Of a stretch of DNA of 64,000 bases, positions 45,411 through 56,272 are shown piece after piece. The notes beneath the pieces were generated by a model that saw only the letters and a list, made by a program, of their open reading frames with translations, was not told the DNA's origin and made no database searches. The number at the start of each line of letters is the position of its first letter. The first letter of the stretch is position 1. The stretch comes from Bathynomus jamesi. Taxonomy: Eukaryota > Arthropoda > Malacostraca > Isopoda > Cirolanidae. The stretch lies in assembly GCA_023014485.1 (NCBI GenBank), contig JAJOZX010005523.1, forward strand, positions 47,501-111,500, read 5' to 3'. The position numbers were made by a program, and so were the translations under genes.

Positions 45411-47460
45411 CGTTTAAAGGTTCTCAGTATCTGCCCAATTATTCTCTTTGCTCTATTTACTATCATATTTTGTGTTTCAAATTTCGCATCAGTCATTACC
45501 AACTCCTAAATCTTCTGCTTTAGAATTTCTCTGAATTTCCTGTCCATTTGGGGTATAATGTACCATGGAATTTAGGTCCTCCCTTTTTCCGTACCTTAAC
45601 AGTTGAAATTCCTCAGTATTAAACTTCATATTGTTGTCTTCCGTCCACTTGTAGATTCTGTTCATGTCGGTTTGTAGAGATCCTATATCTTCTGGGTTTC
45701 TTATTTTTCTACTGCTCTTTGTCTTATCGGCAAAGGATTTTACTGCGCTGTCTCTGGTAACGTACTCATCTATGTCAATTAGCATGATTATGAATAGTAG
45801 TGGAACTAATACTGTTCCTTGTGGTACTGAGCTGAGGACCTCTGATTCTGATGAAGATACTCCTTGAACTGTAACGACATGCCACCGCTCACTAAGGAAA
45901 TTATATATGCATTTTCCTACTTTTTCTGTTATTCCCATATATTTCAGTTTATGTATTATGATTCCATGGTCACACTTGTCGAACGCTTTGGCAAAGTCTG
46001 TGTATATTACATCATAGTTTTCATTACTTTCAAGTGCATCAATAATGTTGTTGTAGTGTTCCATTAGTTGTGATAGGCATGATCTATCCGACCGAAATCC
46101 ATATTGGTTATCATTTAATTTTTTTGAGTTTCCAAAAAGTCAGATTTTTTCCTCTGACTATTCTTTCAATAGTTTAGTGAGATGAGATGTAAGCGACACT
46201 GGCCTATAGTTTTTGGCTTCGGATCGATCTCCTTTATATATTGGGACCATGTTTGCGCTCTTCAGGATGCCCGGTATTTCTCCCGTGTCTAGTGATCGTC
46301 CCCATATCCAATACAGGCACTCAGCGATTGCTTTCTTGCAGTTTTTGATCGGTGTGGCATTCCATTTCTCCGGTCCTGCCGATGAATGTGCTTTTAGTTT
46401 CCCTATAGCTTGTTTAATATCATCTGTCGTAAAGTCGAAGTCCGTTATACTTTCCCCTTGTAGTTCTTCAAAGAACGCGTTTCTATCGCATATCAGTTTG
46501 TCAGTTTTTGGGATACTGAAAGATGATTCGTACTGAGCTCTTAATATTTCAGATACTTCTGTTAAATCATCAGATAAATCATCGTCTTGATTTTTCAAAG
46601 GTTCGATAGTCGTGTGATTTTTCGACTTCCTTTTTGTAAAATTATAGAAGTACTTTGAGTCAGCCTTTATCGCTTCTATAGCGTCGTCGTCGTCTTTTTC
46701 TATATGCTTCTCAATTAGTTCCTGTATGATGCAATCTATACTCTGCAGTGTATCATTTAATATTTTTCTGATGTTGCTGTCTTTACAGTTACTTAATTTT
46801 GCAGTCACTCTTTTTCTCTTTCGGAACAATGACCTCGTTTGTCTCATGAACCTGCTTCTCTTTCCTCTTTGTTGCATTTTTGGGACGTCTTTCCACAATT
46901 TCCAGCGTCTTCTCTAAGGTCATTAGCATCTTTTCCGTTGCCTTGGCCGTGAAGATTTTCCGATCTATTACTTCCATACTGGAAGTTTATATAGCTTTGG
47001 AGTGAAAATTAAAAATTTCGAATTTGCTTCTTTCTATTGTTCGTGTTCTTTCCTTTCCTGTTCTTTTATATTGGTTGTTATTTCAATAATGTTGTGATCC
47101 GATATTATAGTTAGGGATATTTCTACGTTATCAATTAGGTTGCTGCTGTTTGTGAATACCAAATCTAGGCAGTTCTTTTTTCTTGTGTTTTCTGTTATTT
47201 CTTGTGTTAACATAAATTCATCGGCTAGAGCTAGTAGCATTTTTACTTGCTCCTGGTCTTTCCGTGTGCCCCCTTGTCCTGGTGTGTATATATTTTTTTC
47301 TTATCTTTTTATATTTCATGAATGGAAAACTAAAATCACCACAGAGAAAAATATTTGGGGCTGGAGAATGTATATCTTTTACCCAGTTTCTGACCTCTGT
47401 AATGAAATCTGAGAATTTTGAAGTTAGCGTGTTCGGGGGTCTGTACTAGGGCATGGTTCT
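45411..47460 (-). pseudogene. LINE endonuclease end and RT, split by Gypsy
   Basis: From about 47240 on the minus strand: endonuclease C-terminus (NCLDLVFTNSSNL, ISDHNIIEI), linker (RSRFMRQTRSLFRKRKRV; KYFYNFTKRKSKNHTTIEPL), RT fingers (SSAGPEKWNATPIKNCKKAI, YKGDRSEAKNYRPVSLTSHL), palm (YDVIYTDFAKAFDKCDHGII, SVPQGTVLVPLLFIIMLIDI). The catalytic box reads FADK instead of FADD, so the RT would be dead even if the frame were whole. The thumb continues at 40215-40386 past the Gypsy insertion. Three or four frame breaks. Clade uncertain, Jockey/CR1-like. Confidence 0.85.
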
Positions 47461-47854
47461 GATTAATCAGTTAATCATTGTTTCAAATTTAATCATTAAT
47501 TAATCAAAAAAATATTTAGAAAATGATGGGATCTCTCTCTCTCTCATATTTTATATATATATAAACTTTGATTGTATTTACCGCAACAATATAATATCAC
47601 CCAAAACCGTAGGGAAAAAATTATAAAAAAGTGTTTAAAAAGGCTAATTAATTTCGGCCGGTCACATCCGAGCCCTTTTCAAAGCCATAAACTAGTTAAG
47701 ATGTCTAAAAAAGTTATAAAACTTCGATTCCGCCAAAAAGCTGAAGTTAAAATGACACTGTTAAGGCATAATCACGGACAGAGAGATGGTGGCTGTCGTA
47801 CATCTGGCAGTTGGAAAAAGGAAACATTCAAGATAAGAAATTTTCAAGTAAAAA

Positions 47855-48440
47855 TCAATCATGTACATCTGGCAGCCGGTCACGACCCGAAATTGCCCTA
47901 AAATATTTTAAAATTTTAAAAATAAAGCTATCCATTGTAAGACAGCTTAATATTTGAAATGGCGTTTCTCCTAAAATATAAAATGCCTCGTATATTTGTC
48001 TCTGTTCCTGGTCCCTGACCTTCATGATAGGTTTAGAATCCTGGAAATTAAAAATATGATTATGATGTTCCCTATGCTGAACCAAGCTACTATAAGTATT
48101 ACCCAATCTCACGTCACGTTTGTGGGAATTAATCCTCTGAAAATCAATTGTCTCTCCGATGTATTTTTGAGAGCAGCCTCCACATGGGATTTCATAAACT
48201 ACGCCAGAATTGTTGGAGGCTTTTGTAATAGGATGACGGATGAACGAAGATAATTTATTTGGCACAGCGGCGACCAACTTAATCTGCTGTGGCAAGAGTG
48301 AGAAAAGCCCTTTGTTAACCTCAAAGGGCACTTTAAGGAATGAAACACTTTATCCTGGTTCCTAGTTTTGGGAGAAAAGAAAAATCTCCTAGCGGCGAAA
48401 TAAGCTTCATCAATGAACAATTTGGAAGAACCCAAACCTA
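47855..48440 (-). pseudogene. PLE RT linker and GIY-YIG endonuclease, minus unit
   Basis: Frames from 48435 and 48331 give SKLFIDEAYFAARRFFFSPK, FEVNKGLFSLLPQQIKLVAA, VVYEIPCGGCSQKYIGETID, then SLVQHREHHNHIFNF. VYEI...KYIGET is the GIY-YIG pair. One break near 48330 and a lost Arg codon in the FQR-INSHKR stretch against the other arm. Confidence 0.85.
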
Positions 48441-48699
48441 TAAATATATTTTTAACATGTAAAACTTCATCGTCGAGATAAATGGGTCACAAATCCTGAA
48501 AACTCTCAAAAAAAGACCCGAAATAACTTTTTTTTAATACAGAGAGCATGATTGGAAATTTATGGAAGTTTCTAAGTTAATTTTTTGCCAGAATCTTTAG
48601 TGCTGGGGGTCAATTGGTTCCGTTAAGTTGATGACACGTGTGTTATTTTGGAATCTAATGTGGATTTGATCATTTGGATGAGCTGATGGGATTTTAACA

Positions 48700-49436
48700 G
48701 TTTTGTACCTTCAATACAGTTTACGCATGAAGTTGAGATTAGTGGATCTCTCGTTTTTGGATGTTCTTATTTTAAGAGATCCCAACCAAAGTCCTTCTTT
48801 CAAAGTATTTAGAAAGCCTACACATTCACAGTTACATTCATGCTTTTTCCAATCATTCTCTCTGTACTAAAAAAGGCGTTATTTCGGGTCTCTTTTTGAG
48901 AGCTTTCAGGATTTGTGACTCCATTTATCTTGACGATAAAGTTTTACATATTAAAAATATATTTATAGCTTTAGGTTCTTCCAAATTGTTCAGTGATAAA
49001 GCTTATTTCGCCGCTAGGAGATTTTTCTTTTCTCCCAAAACTAGGAGCCAGGATAAAGACGTTTCATTCCTTAAAGTGCCCTTTGAGGTTAACAAAGGGC
49101 TTTCCTCACTCTTGCCACAGCAGATTAAGTTGGTCGCCGCTGTGCCAAATAAATTATCTTCGTTCATCCGTCATCCTATTACAAAAGCCTCCAACAATTC
49201 TGGCGTAGTTTATGAAATCCCATGTGGAGGCTGCTCTCAAAAATACATCGGAGACAATTGATTTTCAGAGAAGGATTAATTCCCACAAACGTGACGTGAG
49301 ATCGGGTAATACTTACAGTAGCTTGGTTCAGCATAGGGAACATCATAATCATATTTTTAATTTCCAGGATTCTAAACCTATCATGAAGGTCAGGGACCAG
49401 GAACAGAGACAAATATACGAGGCATTTATATTTTAG
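48700..49436 (+). pseudogene. PLE RT C-terminus, linker and GIY-YIG endonuclease, plus unit
   Basis: From about 48730: LRLVDLSFLDVLILRD and KVFRKPTHSQLHSCFF (RT thumb side), then ICDSIYLDDKVLHIKN, linker with PKTRSQDKDVSFLKV, and the GIY-YIG domain (VVYEIPCGGCSQKYIG, frame break near 49255, ETIDFQRRINSHKRDV, VQHREHHNHIFNF). About three frame breaks. The plus unit extends further 5' than its mirrored partner. Confidence 0.85.
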
Positions 49437-49791
49437 GAGAAAACGGCATTTCAAATATTAAGCTGTCCTACAATGGATAGCTTTATTTTTTAAATTTTTA
49501 AATATTTTAGGGTAATTTCGGGTCGTGACCGGCTGCCAGATGTATAGGATTGATTTTTACTTGAAGATTTCTTATCTTGAATGTTTGAAATTTGGGCAAT
49601 ATTTTCCTTTTTCCAACTGCCAGATGTACAACAGCCACCATTTCTCTGTCCGGGATTATGCCTTAACAGTCATTTTAACCAATTTATGGCTTTGAAAAGG
49701 GCTTCGTTGTGACCGACCGAAATCAATTAGCCTTTTTAAACACCGTTTTATACTTTTTTCCCTGCCGGTTTGGGTGATATACTCCAATAAC

Positions 49792-51295
49792 CCTTTGCCC
49801 CCCGCACCATGGCCTAAACCATTAGAGGTACAGTAAAACTAAACATACCTTACAAAAGAGAATTTAATCCTACATTTAATGAGAAACGATTAAAACTTGG
49901 TGTTCCCGCCATTGGCTTCCAAGACAGCCTGAATTCGCTTTGGGTAGCTTGCCAAAAGTGACGCGAATAGATCTTGATCGTTACGCAAATTTGCTAAAAC
50001 AGTTTCAATGTGTTGCGTCATTGTATCCTTCGAAAATCGATTTGCTGCAGGTTCTTGAAACAAGAGACATTCAACCTTGTCCTTTATAACTGATCCAATG
50101 TGTTCACAGAGGTTCAGGTCAGGAGAATTTCCTGGCCATTCTTCATTTCCAAAGAAATCGATCTCATGGTTCCGCAACAACTGTTGAATGGCTAATGCCT
50201 TAAAGCAGGGGGCCTTACGTGCAGAAGTGTGACCTGATCGACATCCATAACACTGTTTGGGTTTCTTAGAAAAGGAACGACATGCTGGGATAGAATAATA
50301 TCACGAAAATACTGTCCATCCCAACTCTGACCATTTGACTTCAACACCCACATGAGCTTCTTTGCAGTGAACAAAACAAACACACCAACACAGTCTGGAC
50401 TTTTTTTATAATTCGCGATAATGTTCATTGTCATCGATTTCATCTGGTGTTGTGGCCCACACTCGATCATTTTGGTAGTTAGGCCGACGTGTTACGTAAA
50501 CAAAAAATTCATCGAAGGCAGCTAAATGCATGAAATCATCCACATCCCAATCTTCAAGATAATGGGCAAACCACATTCTGTCATCGATGTTGAGTTGAGT
50601 TTTTTTCTTGGCTTTGGAAGTTCATGCCAAGGCTTTAAACCTTGCCTATGACGGTACAGTCGAATGATCTCACCACTAACGATCTTTCCTCTCAACACTT
50701 CGATCTCTCTAGAAAGTTTAGCACAGCTGTTTTTCCGTTTACGCGTACCGCTTTCAATGATGTCCTTTGTTTCCTGAGAGTGGCAAATTTGGGCGCCCAG
50801 ATTTGGTTGTATCCATTTCACATTCATCCAAAGTTTTATTTCAATTTCTTTTGACGAAGCCCTCACTTCTTCGCAACTTTTTGCAACCCATGAACGTGTT
50901 ATAAAGGTGGCGCCAGCATCACGAGCTTCCCGAAATGTTATTGGAAAAATCCAAACATTAAGAAGTATATCTTTGTAATTTTGCAACATCCCTTCGGGGA
51001 GACAAAAAAAAAAATAAAAAAAAAAATAAAAAATAAAAAAAAATAATGGTCAATAATCCAGCAGGGTTGAAGCACCTTAAACAGAAAAAACAAACAAATG
51101 TTATTGCTCGTATGCGATCTATCACGTTGCCTCTCCGAATCACCAATTAATTGAGAAGCCATTATATTATCACTTTATCAGCCAGAGTAATTTTAATACC
51201 TGCAATAAATAAAGAATTTTATATATTTTTATAATCACTAAAAACTCTTTCGATATAAGTAAACATGTAAGCTGCAAATGGGGTGGGGGGCTAAG
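49792..51295 (-). mobile_element. Tc1/mariner-superfamily transposon, less common type
   Basis: The ends CCTTTGCCCCCCGCACCAT and CCTTAGCCCCCCACCCCAT (right, inverted) match in about 16 of 19 positions. A TA duplication is not evident. The interior carries a decayed transposase on the minus strand and an A/AAAT-rich tract at 51000-51045. Confidence 0.6.
49890..50989 (-). pseudogene. Tc1/mariner-like transposase, decayed
   Basis: From about 50989: an N-terminal region with DAGATFITRSWVAKSCEEVR (helix-turn-helix-like) and RGKIVSGEIIRLYRHRQGLK, then in another frame catalytic-core pieces (KSPDCVGVFVLFTAKKLMWV, SNGQSWDGQYFRDIIL), and the C-terminus with EEWPGNSPDLNLCEHIGSVI. The sequence of the second Asp box lies exactly at a one-base frame break near 50215. 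Counting from there to the Glu gives about 37 residues, so this may be a DD37E-type lineage. Three or four frame changes. Confidence 0.7.
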
Positions 51296-51399
51296 GTTTT
51301 TTGGAACCCCTTATATAACACAATATCCTTGCAAAATCTGTAAAAGCGTGAAACTTTCCAAAGAAAATGAAAAAATCGCAAATTGGAATTCAGCGATTG

Positions 51400-51457
<58 letters not shown>

Positions 51458-51583
51458 AATGGAAAAATTAATATCCGAGCGAATTAACCTTTATATATTT
51501 CGTTTCCCGAAGTAGAAGAAACTAAAAAGAAATATTTAAGTCAAATAAAATTAATTTTAAATGTTTTAAATATTACAATAAAA
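51296..51583. repeat. (TA)n microsatellite, otherwise no gene
   Basis: TA units at 51404-51451; flanks unassigned. Confidence 0.8.
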
Positions 51584-51585
51584 TA

Positions 51586-52051
51586 CAGGGTGCGGCATAA
51601 GTCGCTTTACCGAGAGTAATGAAATCACCTTGCGAAGACTAATATTTATTTATTGAAATTGTTCAGTGTCCTCCATCATGTTCAATACACACGTTGCATC
51701 TTTGAACCACTAAACAAATAGCGTTGCACAGTTCTTTGTTATTATGCAACGTCTCGAACTCTTGGCGTATCAAAGTCTTCATGTGATCGAAGTCCCGAGG
51801 CTTCTAGCCGTAGACTATCTTTGGTTATACCCGACATTTAATAATCACATGGGGTTATGTTCGGTGACCGAGGACACCATTCGACCATCCCACGCGAAAT
51901 GTGGTGAAAGAAATGTGGTGCAGCACCATCTTGTTGCCACCATATCAGTGTTGCCGAATCAGTGCAGGCAAATATAAAAATAATTTTTCTCGGTATATTA
52001 TTCTTCACGGTGATTTCATTATTCTTGGTAAAGCGACTTATGCGCACCCTG
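51586..52051 (-). mobile_element. Mariner-like deletion derivative
   Basis: Ends CAGGGTGCGGCATAAGTCGC and CAGGGTGCGCATAAGTCGCT (inverted right) with TA at both borders. The minus strand retains a transposase piece, WQQDGAAPHFFHHISRGMVE then SPNITPCDY, the second catalytic Asp and the start of the third box. Most of the gene is deleted. Confidence 0.82.
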
Positions 52052-52145
52052 TATAATATAATAGTACATTAATTCTTGCAGTCAATTTTTAATATGATAA
52101 ATTTGAGTAAAATGTATCTACTTATCTATATACTTTGGTAACCTT

Positions 52146-52300
52146 GGTTTTGCTTCCGCCCGAATTGTTCACTCTGACGAAGTCAAACTTGTCACTCCAC
52201 CTTAGACCTACAGTTTAACGTAGAATTCGAACCACGCCCCACCAGCAGCCCAGCGTCTTGCACTAGGCCACCCAGGTTGCCCATTTATCTATCAATCATA
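52146..52300 (-). mobile_element. tRNA-derived SINE, family A, copy 2
   Basis: Minus strand: TGGGTGGCCTAGTGC near the A box, B box GGTTCGAATTC, and the same body as at 16891-17060. It abuts the PLE pair. Confidence 0.8.
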
Positions 52301-52329
52301 ATAGTAAAAACCCATTCTAATAGAGAGAG

Positions 52330-52382
52330 TTTATTTCCACAACAGTTTCGATGCCCACTGGCATCCTCTTCAGGTGGATACA
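52330..52382 (-). ncRNA. Hammerhead-ribozyme-like motif, left PLE terminus
   Basis: Minus strand: stem I UCCAC, core CUGAAGA (52373-52367), one extra G, stem II GAUGCC/GGCAUC with AGUG loop, GAAA (52349-52346 region), minimal helix III AC-U-GU, cleavage triplet GUU, then GUGGA pairing with UCCAC. Core boxes fit the consensus; the extra G before stem II and the GUU triplet (GUC is usual) may weaken it. Confidence 0.6.
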
Positions 52383-53234
52383 GAAAGACGAATGAACCAA
52401 AAACAAGAGGGAAAACAGTCCAGAGACCATTAAGAAATTCGCACCTACATTAGATCCCGTTATCCCGACACTGGAAGAGCATTTTTATTAAAGAGACCCG
52501 CTTATAAGTACATTCGCATAAATTTAAAACTATCTTGTTCTATTCATATAGATTCTATTATTTTACATAATTATTACATTTATTATTAAATTTGTTACAT
52601 TTAATATTGTATTATTTATTACAGAAATTATAAATTTATTATTACATTGATTATTACATTGTTGTTTATTATACAAAAATTATAAACTGAAAAACGAATG
52701 AAAGAAGGGCGAGGAGGAAACAATCAAGAGACCGTTACGGATAGATTAGGTCCCGTTCTTCCGACACTGGAAGGGCATTTTTTTTTATATTAAAGGGACC
52801 CGCTCATAAGTACATTCACATAAATTTAAAACTATATACTTGTTCTGTACATACAGATTCTATTATTTTTTTTTACATAATTATTACATTTATTATTCAA
52901 TCTATTACATTTAATATTGCATTATTATTTATTACAGAAATCATAAATTTATTATATTGATTATTACATTGTTATTTATTATGCAGTGTGTTCTCCCGAC
53001 ACCGGAAGGGCGTTTTTTATTGCAGGGTCCCACTTATAAGTACATTCGCACAAATTAGAACTATCTTCTTGTTCCATACCGATTCTGCTATTTTGACATA
53101 ATTACTGCATTTATTATTGCATTTACATTTTTTTAACATTTATTATTATTACCTTTACACTAATTACACTTATGTTAGAACCCGTTCAGCCGACTCCGTA
53201 AGGGATTTTTTGACCAAGAATCTCATTAAAGGGT

Positions 53235-53450
53235 CTAACTTATAGTACCCTCGCACAAATTAAAATTATCTTCTTGTTCTATACACACAGATTCTATTAT
53301 TTTTCTTTTGACATAATTATTACATTTATAAAGTACTTTACTTGATTCCCAATCTACAGCATGATTATTTTGGCTGGCGCGATAAAAAATAGCATTTTTA
53401 GTATTACAACTTCTGAAGGCATATTTGTGTTCCTTAATACGGGTTGCAAT
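53235..53450 (-). pseudogene. PLE endonuclease C-terminal part, minus unit
   Basis: Reads ATRIKEHKYAFRSCN, NHAVDWESSKVLYKCNNYVK and RKIIESVCIEQ: the second half of a GIY-YIG domain with the catalytic Glu in IIES. The GIY and YIG strands themselves are cut off at the palindrome axis. Confidence 0.75.
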
Positions 53451-53459
53451 ATTTCTTCT

Positions 53460-53633
53460 ATTGCAACCCGTATTGAGGAACACAAATATGCCTTCAGAAG
53501 TTGTAATACTAATAATGCTATTTTTTATCACGCCAGCCAAAATAATCATGCTATAGATTGGGAATCAAGTAAAGTACTTTATAAATGTAATAATTATGTC
53601 AAAAGGAAAATAATAGAATCTGTGTGTGTATAG
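53460..53633 (+). pseudogene. PLE endonuclease C-terminal part, plus unit
   Basis: Mirror of the minus unit (ATRIEEHKYAFRSCN, AIDWESSKVLYKCNNYVK, RKIIESVCV). A few substitutions separate the arms, so they have diverged slightly since pairing. Confidence 0.75.
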
Positions 53634-54323
53634 AACAAGAAGATAATTTTAATTTGTGCGAGGGTACCTATAAGTTAGACCCTTTAATGAGATTCTTAGT
53701 CAAAAAATCCCTTACGGAGTCGGGTGAACGGGTTCTAACATAAGTGTAATTAGTGTAAAGGTAATAATAATAAATGTTAAAAAAAAATGTAAATGCAATA
53801 ATAAATGCAGTAATTATGTCAAAATAGCAGAATCGGTATGGAACAAGAAGATAGTTCTAATTTGTGCGAATGTACTTATAAGTGGGACCCTAATAAAAAA
53901 CGCCCTTCCGGTGTCGGGAGAACACACTGCATAATAAATAACAATGTAATAATCAATATAATAAATTTATGATTTCTGTAATAAATAATAATGCAATATT
54001 AAATGTAATAGATTGAATAATAAATGTAATAATTATGTAAAAAAAAAATAATAGAATCTGTATGTACAGAACAAGTATATAGTTTTAAATTTATGCGAAT
54101 GTACTTATAAGCGGGTCCCTTTAATAAAAAAAAATGCCTTTCCAGTGTCGGAAGAACGGGACCTAATCTATCCGTAACGGTCTCTTGATTGTTTCCTCCT
54201 CGCCCTTCTTTCATTCGTTTTTCAGTTTATAATTTTTGTATAATAAACATCAATGTAATAAATTTATAATTTCTGTAATAAATAATACAATATTAAATGT
54301 AACAAATTTAATAATAAATGTAA

Positions 54324-54725
54324 TCTATACTATAATAAGAGAGCTGTCCGTCCGTCTGTCCGTCACACTTTCAGAAATTGTGAGAAAAAATTGTGAGAAA
54401 AAATTGTGAGAAAAAAATTCAGAAATTGTAAAAAAAATTCAGAAATTGTATTACGGGCGGCAATGTGAAGCTCAAGATTTTCATGACTGTTCTTTTCTGT
54501 AGTTTAGCAATGGGGGAAGGGTGGGGGTGGGGGTAATGGGGAGGGGTGGGGGTAATGGGGGAGGGGGTTAGCCCCCCAAGTTGTATGAATGGGGGTGAGG
54601 AGGTTTTGGGAGATACCAGATTCAGAAATGTTGACACAATGTGAAGCTCAAAATTTTCACAGCTGGGTTCTTTTTTTGTAGTTTAGCCTGTCTAACCGTC
54701 AGCGAAGCGGCGGGAACTGTATTAG
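54324..54725 (+). mobile_element. Non-autonomous Helitron, empty site seen in mirrored arm
   Basis: Starts TCTATACTATAATAAGAGAG, ends GCGAAGCGGCGGGAACTGTA-TTAG. It lies between A (54323) and T (54726). The left palindrome arm shows the uninterrupted AATGTAATAATTATG, so insertion was precisely between A and T without duplication, the Helitron rule. The terminal CTAG expected is TTAG here. G-rich runs (GGGGGTAATGGGG) fill the middle. Confidence 0.75.
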
Positions 54726-54746
54726 TAATTATGTAAATAGAATCTA

Positions 54747-55981
54747 TCAGCTTATCCCATAAGTAATGTCGTTTTTTAGATCGGAATTTCAAGGACAAAA
54801 AAAAACTCAACTGAAACTTTTTAATCTAGTATATATTTTCCATCCGAATCAATGACACTCTGCCAACGTCCTACAAGCTTTTCAATGCCATGTTTATAAA
54901 ATTCAGGCGGTTTTGAGGCAAAAAACGTACAAAGACTGGTGTGCAGGTCATCTAAAGAAGTATACTGTTTCTCGTCAAGGTAGTTTTTCAGACTCCTGAA
55001 GAGATGATAATCTGAAGGCGCAAGGTCTGGAGAATATGGAGGATGTGGAAGTTTTTCCCACCCAAGCTCCTCAATTTTTGCAGAAGTGATCCGAGCGGTA
55101 TGAGGACGTGCGTTGTCGTGGTGGAACAAGATTCCTTTCCGATTAACCAAAGAAAGTCTCTTTTCTTTTAGTGCAGTGTTCAATCGATCCAGTTGTTGAC
55201 AGTAGACTTGAGCGGTGATTGTTTGGTTGTGTGGTAAGGTTTCAAAGTGTATTACACCACCTTTATCCCGCCAAACACTAAGCAACACCTTCCGAAGATG
55301 AAGATTTGGTTTTGGCTGTGGTGTCGCTTGTTCTCCGGCACAAACCCACTTTCGACGGCGCTTAACATTGTGGTACAGTATCCACTTTTCATCACCAGTC
55401 ACTAAACGGTGCAAAAACGGATCTTGGAGTTCACGGGAATGAAGAGCTGTGCTAATGTTTACCCGCACCCTCAGATTGTTTACCGACAATTCATGTGGCA
55501 CCCATTTTCCTAACTTAGGCACTTTCCCGAGTTGTTGCAAAAGTCGATGGATGGTGGACGGGGATGAATTGAGTTTCCGGGCCAATTCTTCGACAGTTGT
55601 TGAACAGTCTTCTTCAAGTGCGGCTAACAGCAGGTCATCTCAAACTCAGCAGGGCGTCCAGAGCGTGCTGCATCTGTCAAACAGCAGTCACCATTCCTAA
55701 ACTTTTGAAACCATCTTTGACATTTCTTCACATGCAGAATATCGTTGCCATAAACTTCCTGAATGTTTCGCGTTGCTTCAGTAGCACTATTCCCCGCCAT
55801 GTTTATGAGGGGTTCACAAAGCAAAACACACGTCTTCACTGGTAAGGTCTGTAAAGTATGTAGCGAAACACGATAGATCTTCACTTAGATATAACCTTCG
55901 GAAAATTTATGCTTAAACCGAGTATGACTAGTTTAAACGTAATCTATCGTAAAAAACGACATTACTTATGGGATGACCTGA
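54747..55981 (-). mobile_element. Mariner transposon, nearly complete
   Basis: 1,235 bp; inverted ends TCAGCTTATCCCATAAGTAA and TCAGGTCATCCCATAAGTAA (right, inverted), TA duplication at 54745-54746 and 55982-55983, confirmed by the empty TA site in the left PLE arm. One transposase gene with one frame break. Confidence 0.95.
54821..55884 (-). pseudogene. Mariner transposase (DD34D), one frameshift
   Basis: ATG at 55884 starts MKIYRVSLHTLQ; MAGNSATEATRNIQEVYGND may be closer to the conserved N-terminus. A first helix-turn-helix with QRWFQKFRNGDCCLTDAARS and SGRP, a break near 55620, a second helix-turn-helix (ARKLNSSPSTIHRLLQQLGK), the WVPHEL motif, then the catalytic Asps in VTGDEKWILY, HHDNARPHTA and YSPDLAPSDYHLF, which is the DD34D signature of mariner. 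Ends at 54821. Only one break separates it from a complete gene, about 350 codons. Confidence 0.93.
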
Positions 55982-56154
55982 TATATGAATAGAACAAGAC
56001 GATAGTTTTAAATTTATGCGAATGTACTTATAAGCGGGCCCCTTTAATAAAAATGCCCTTCCAGTGTCGGGATAACGGGATGTAATCTAGGTACAAATTT
56101 CTTAATGGTCTCTGGACTGTTTTCCCTCTTGTTTTTGGTTCATTCGTTTTTCTG

Positions 56155-56212
56155 TATCCACCCGAAGAGGATGCCAGTGGGCATCGAAACTGTTGTGGAA
56201 ATAAACTGTCTA
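56155..56212 (+). ncRNA. Hammerhead-ribozyme-like motif, right PLE terminus
   Basis: Mirror of the left motif: UCCAC, CCGAAGA (U4 changed to C), stem II GAUGCC/GGCAUC, GAAA, GUU, GUGGA. The U4 change should abolish or lower cleavage. Confidence 0.5.
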
Positions 56213-56272
56213 TTAGAGTGGGTTTTTATCATCATATTTTGACCTTCACGTAGAAAAAGGAAGTTTTTTGCA

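Larger units (their letters stand above)
47590..49785. mobile_element. Head-to-head pair of Penelope-like elements
   Basis: The arms 47590-48560 (element on minus) and about 48850-49785 (element on plus) are inverted copies; the 290 bp between them continues the plus-strand RT C-terminus. Both units are 5'-truncated and point outward, each with a GIY-YIG region followed by about 350 bp of 3' sequence. Small indels and substitutions separate the arms, including one of about 30 bp near 49585. Confidence 0.88.

Noticed and set aside
47640..49760. Hammerhead in the 47.6-49.8 kb PLE pair
   Set aside because: Outward strands show a stem followed by GAAA, but the first box reads UUGAAAA instead of CUGANGA; too degenerate to call.
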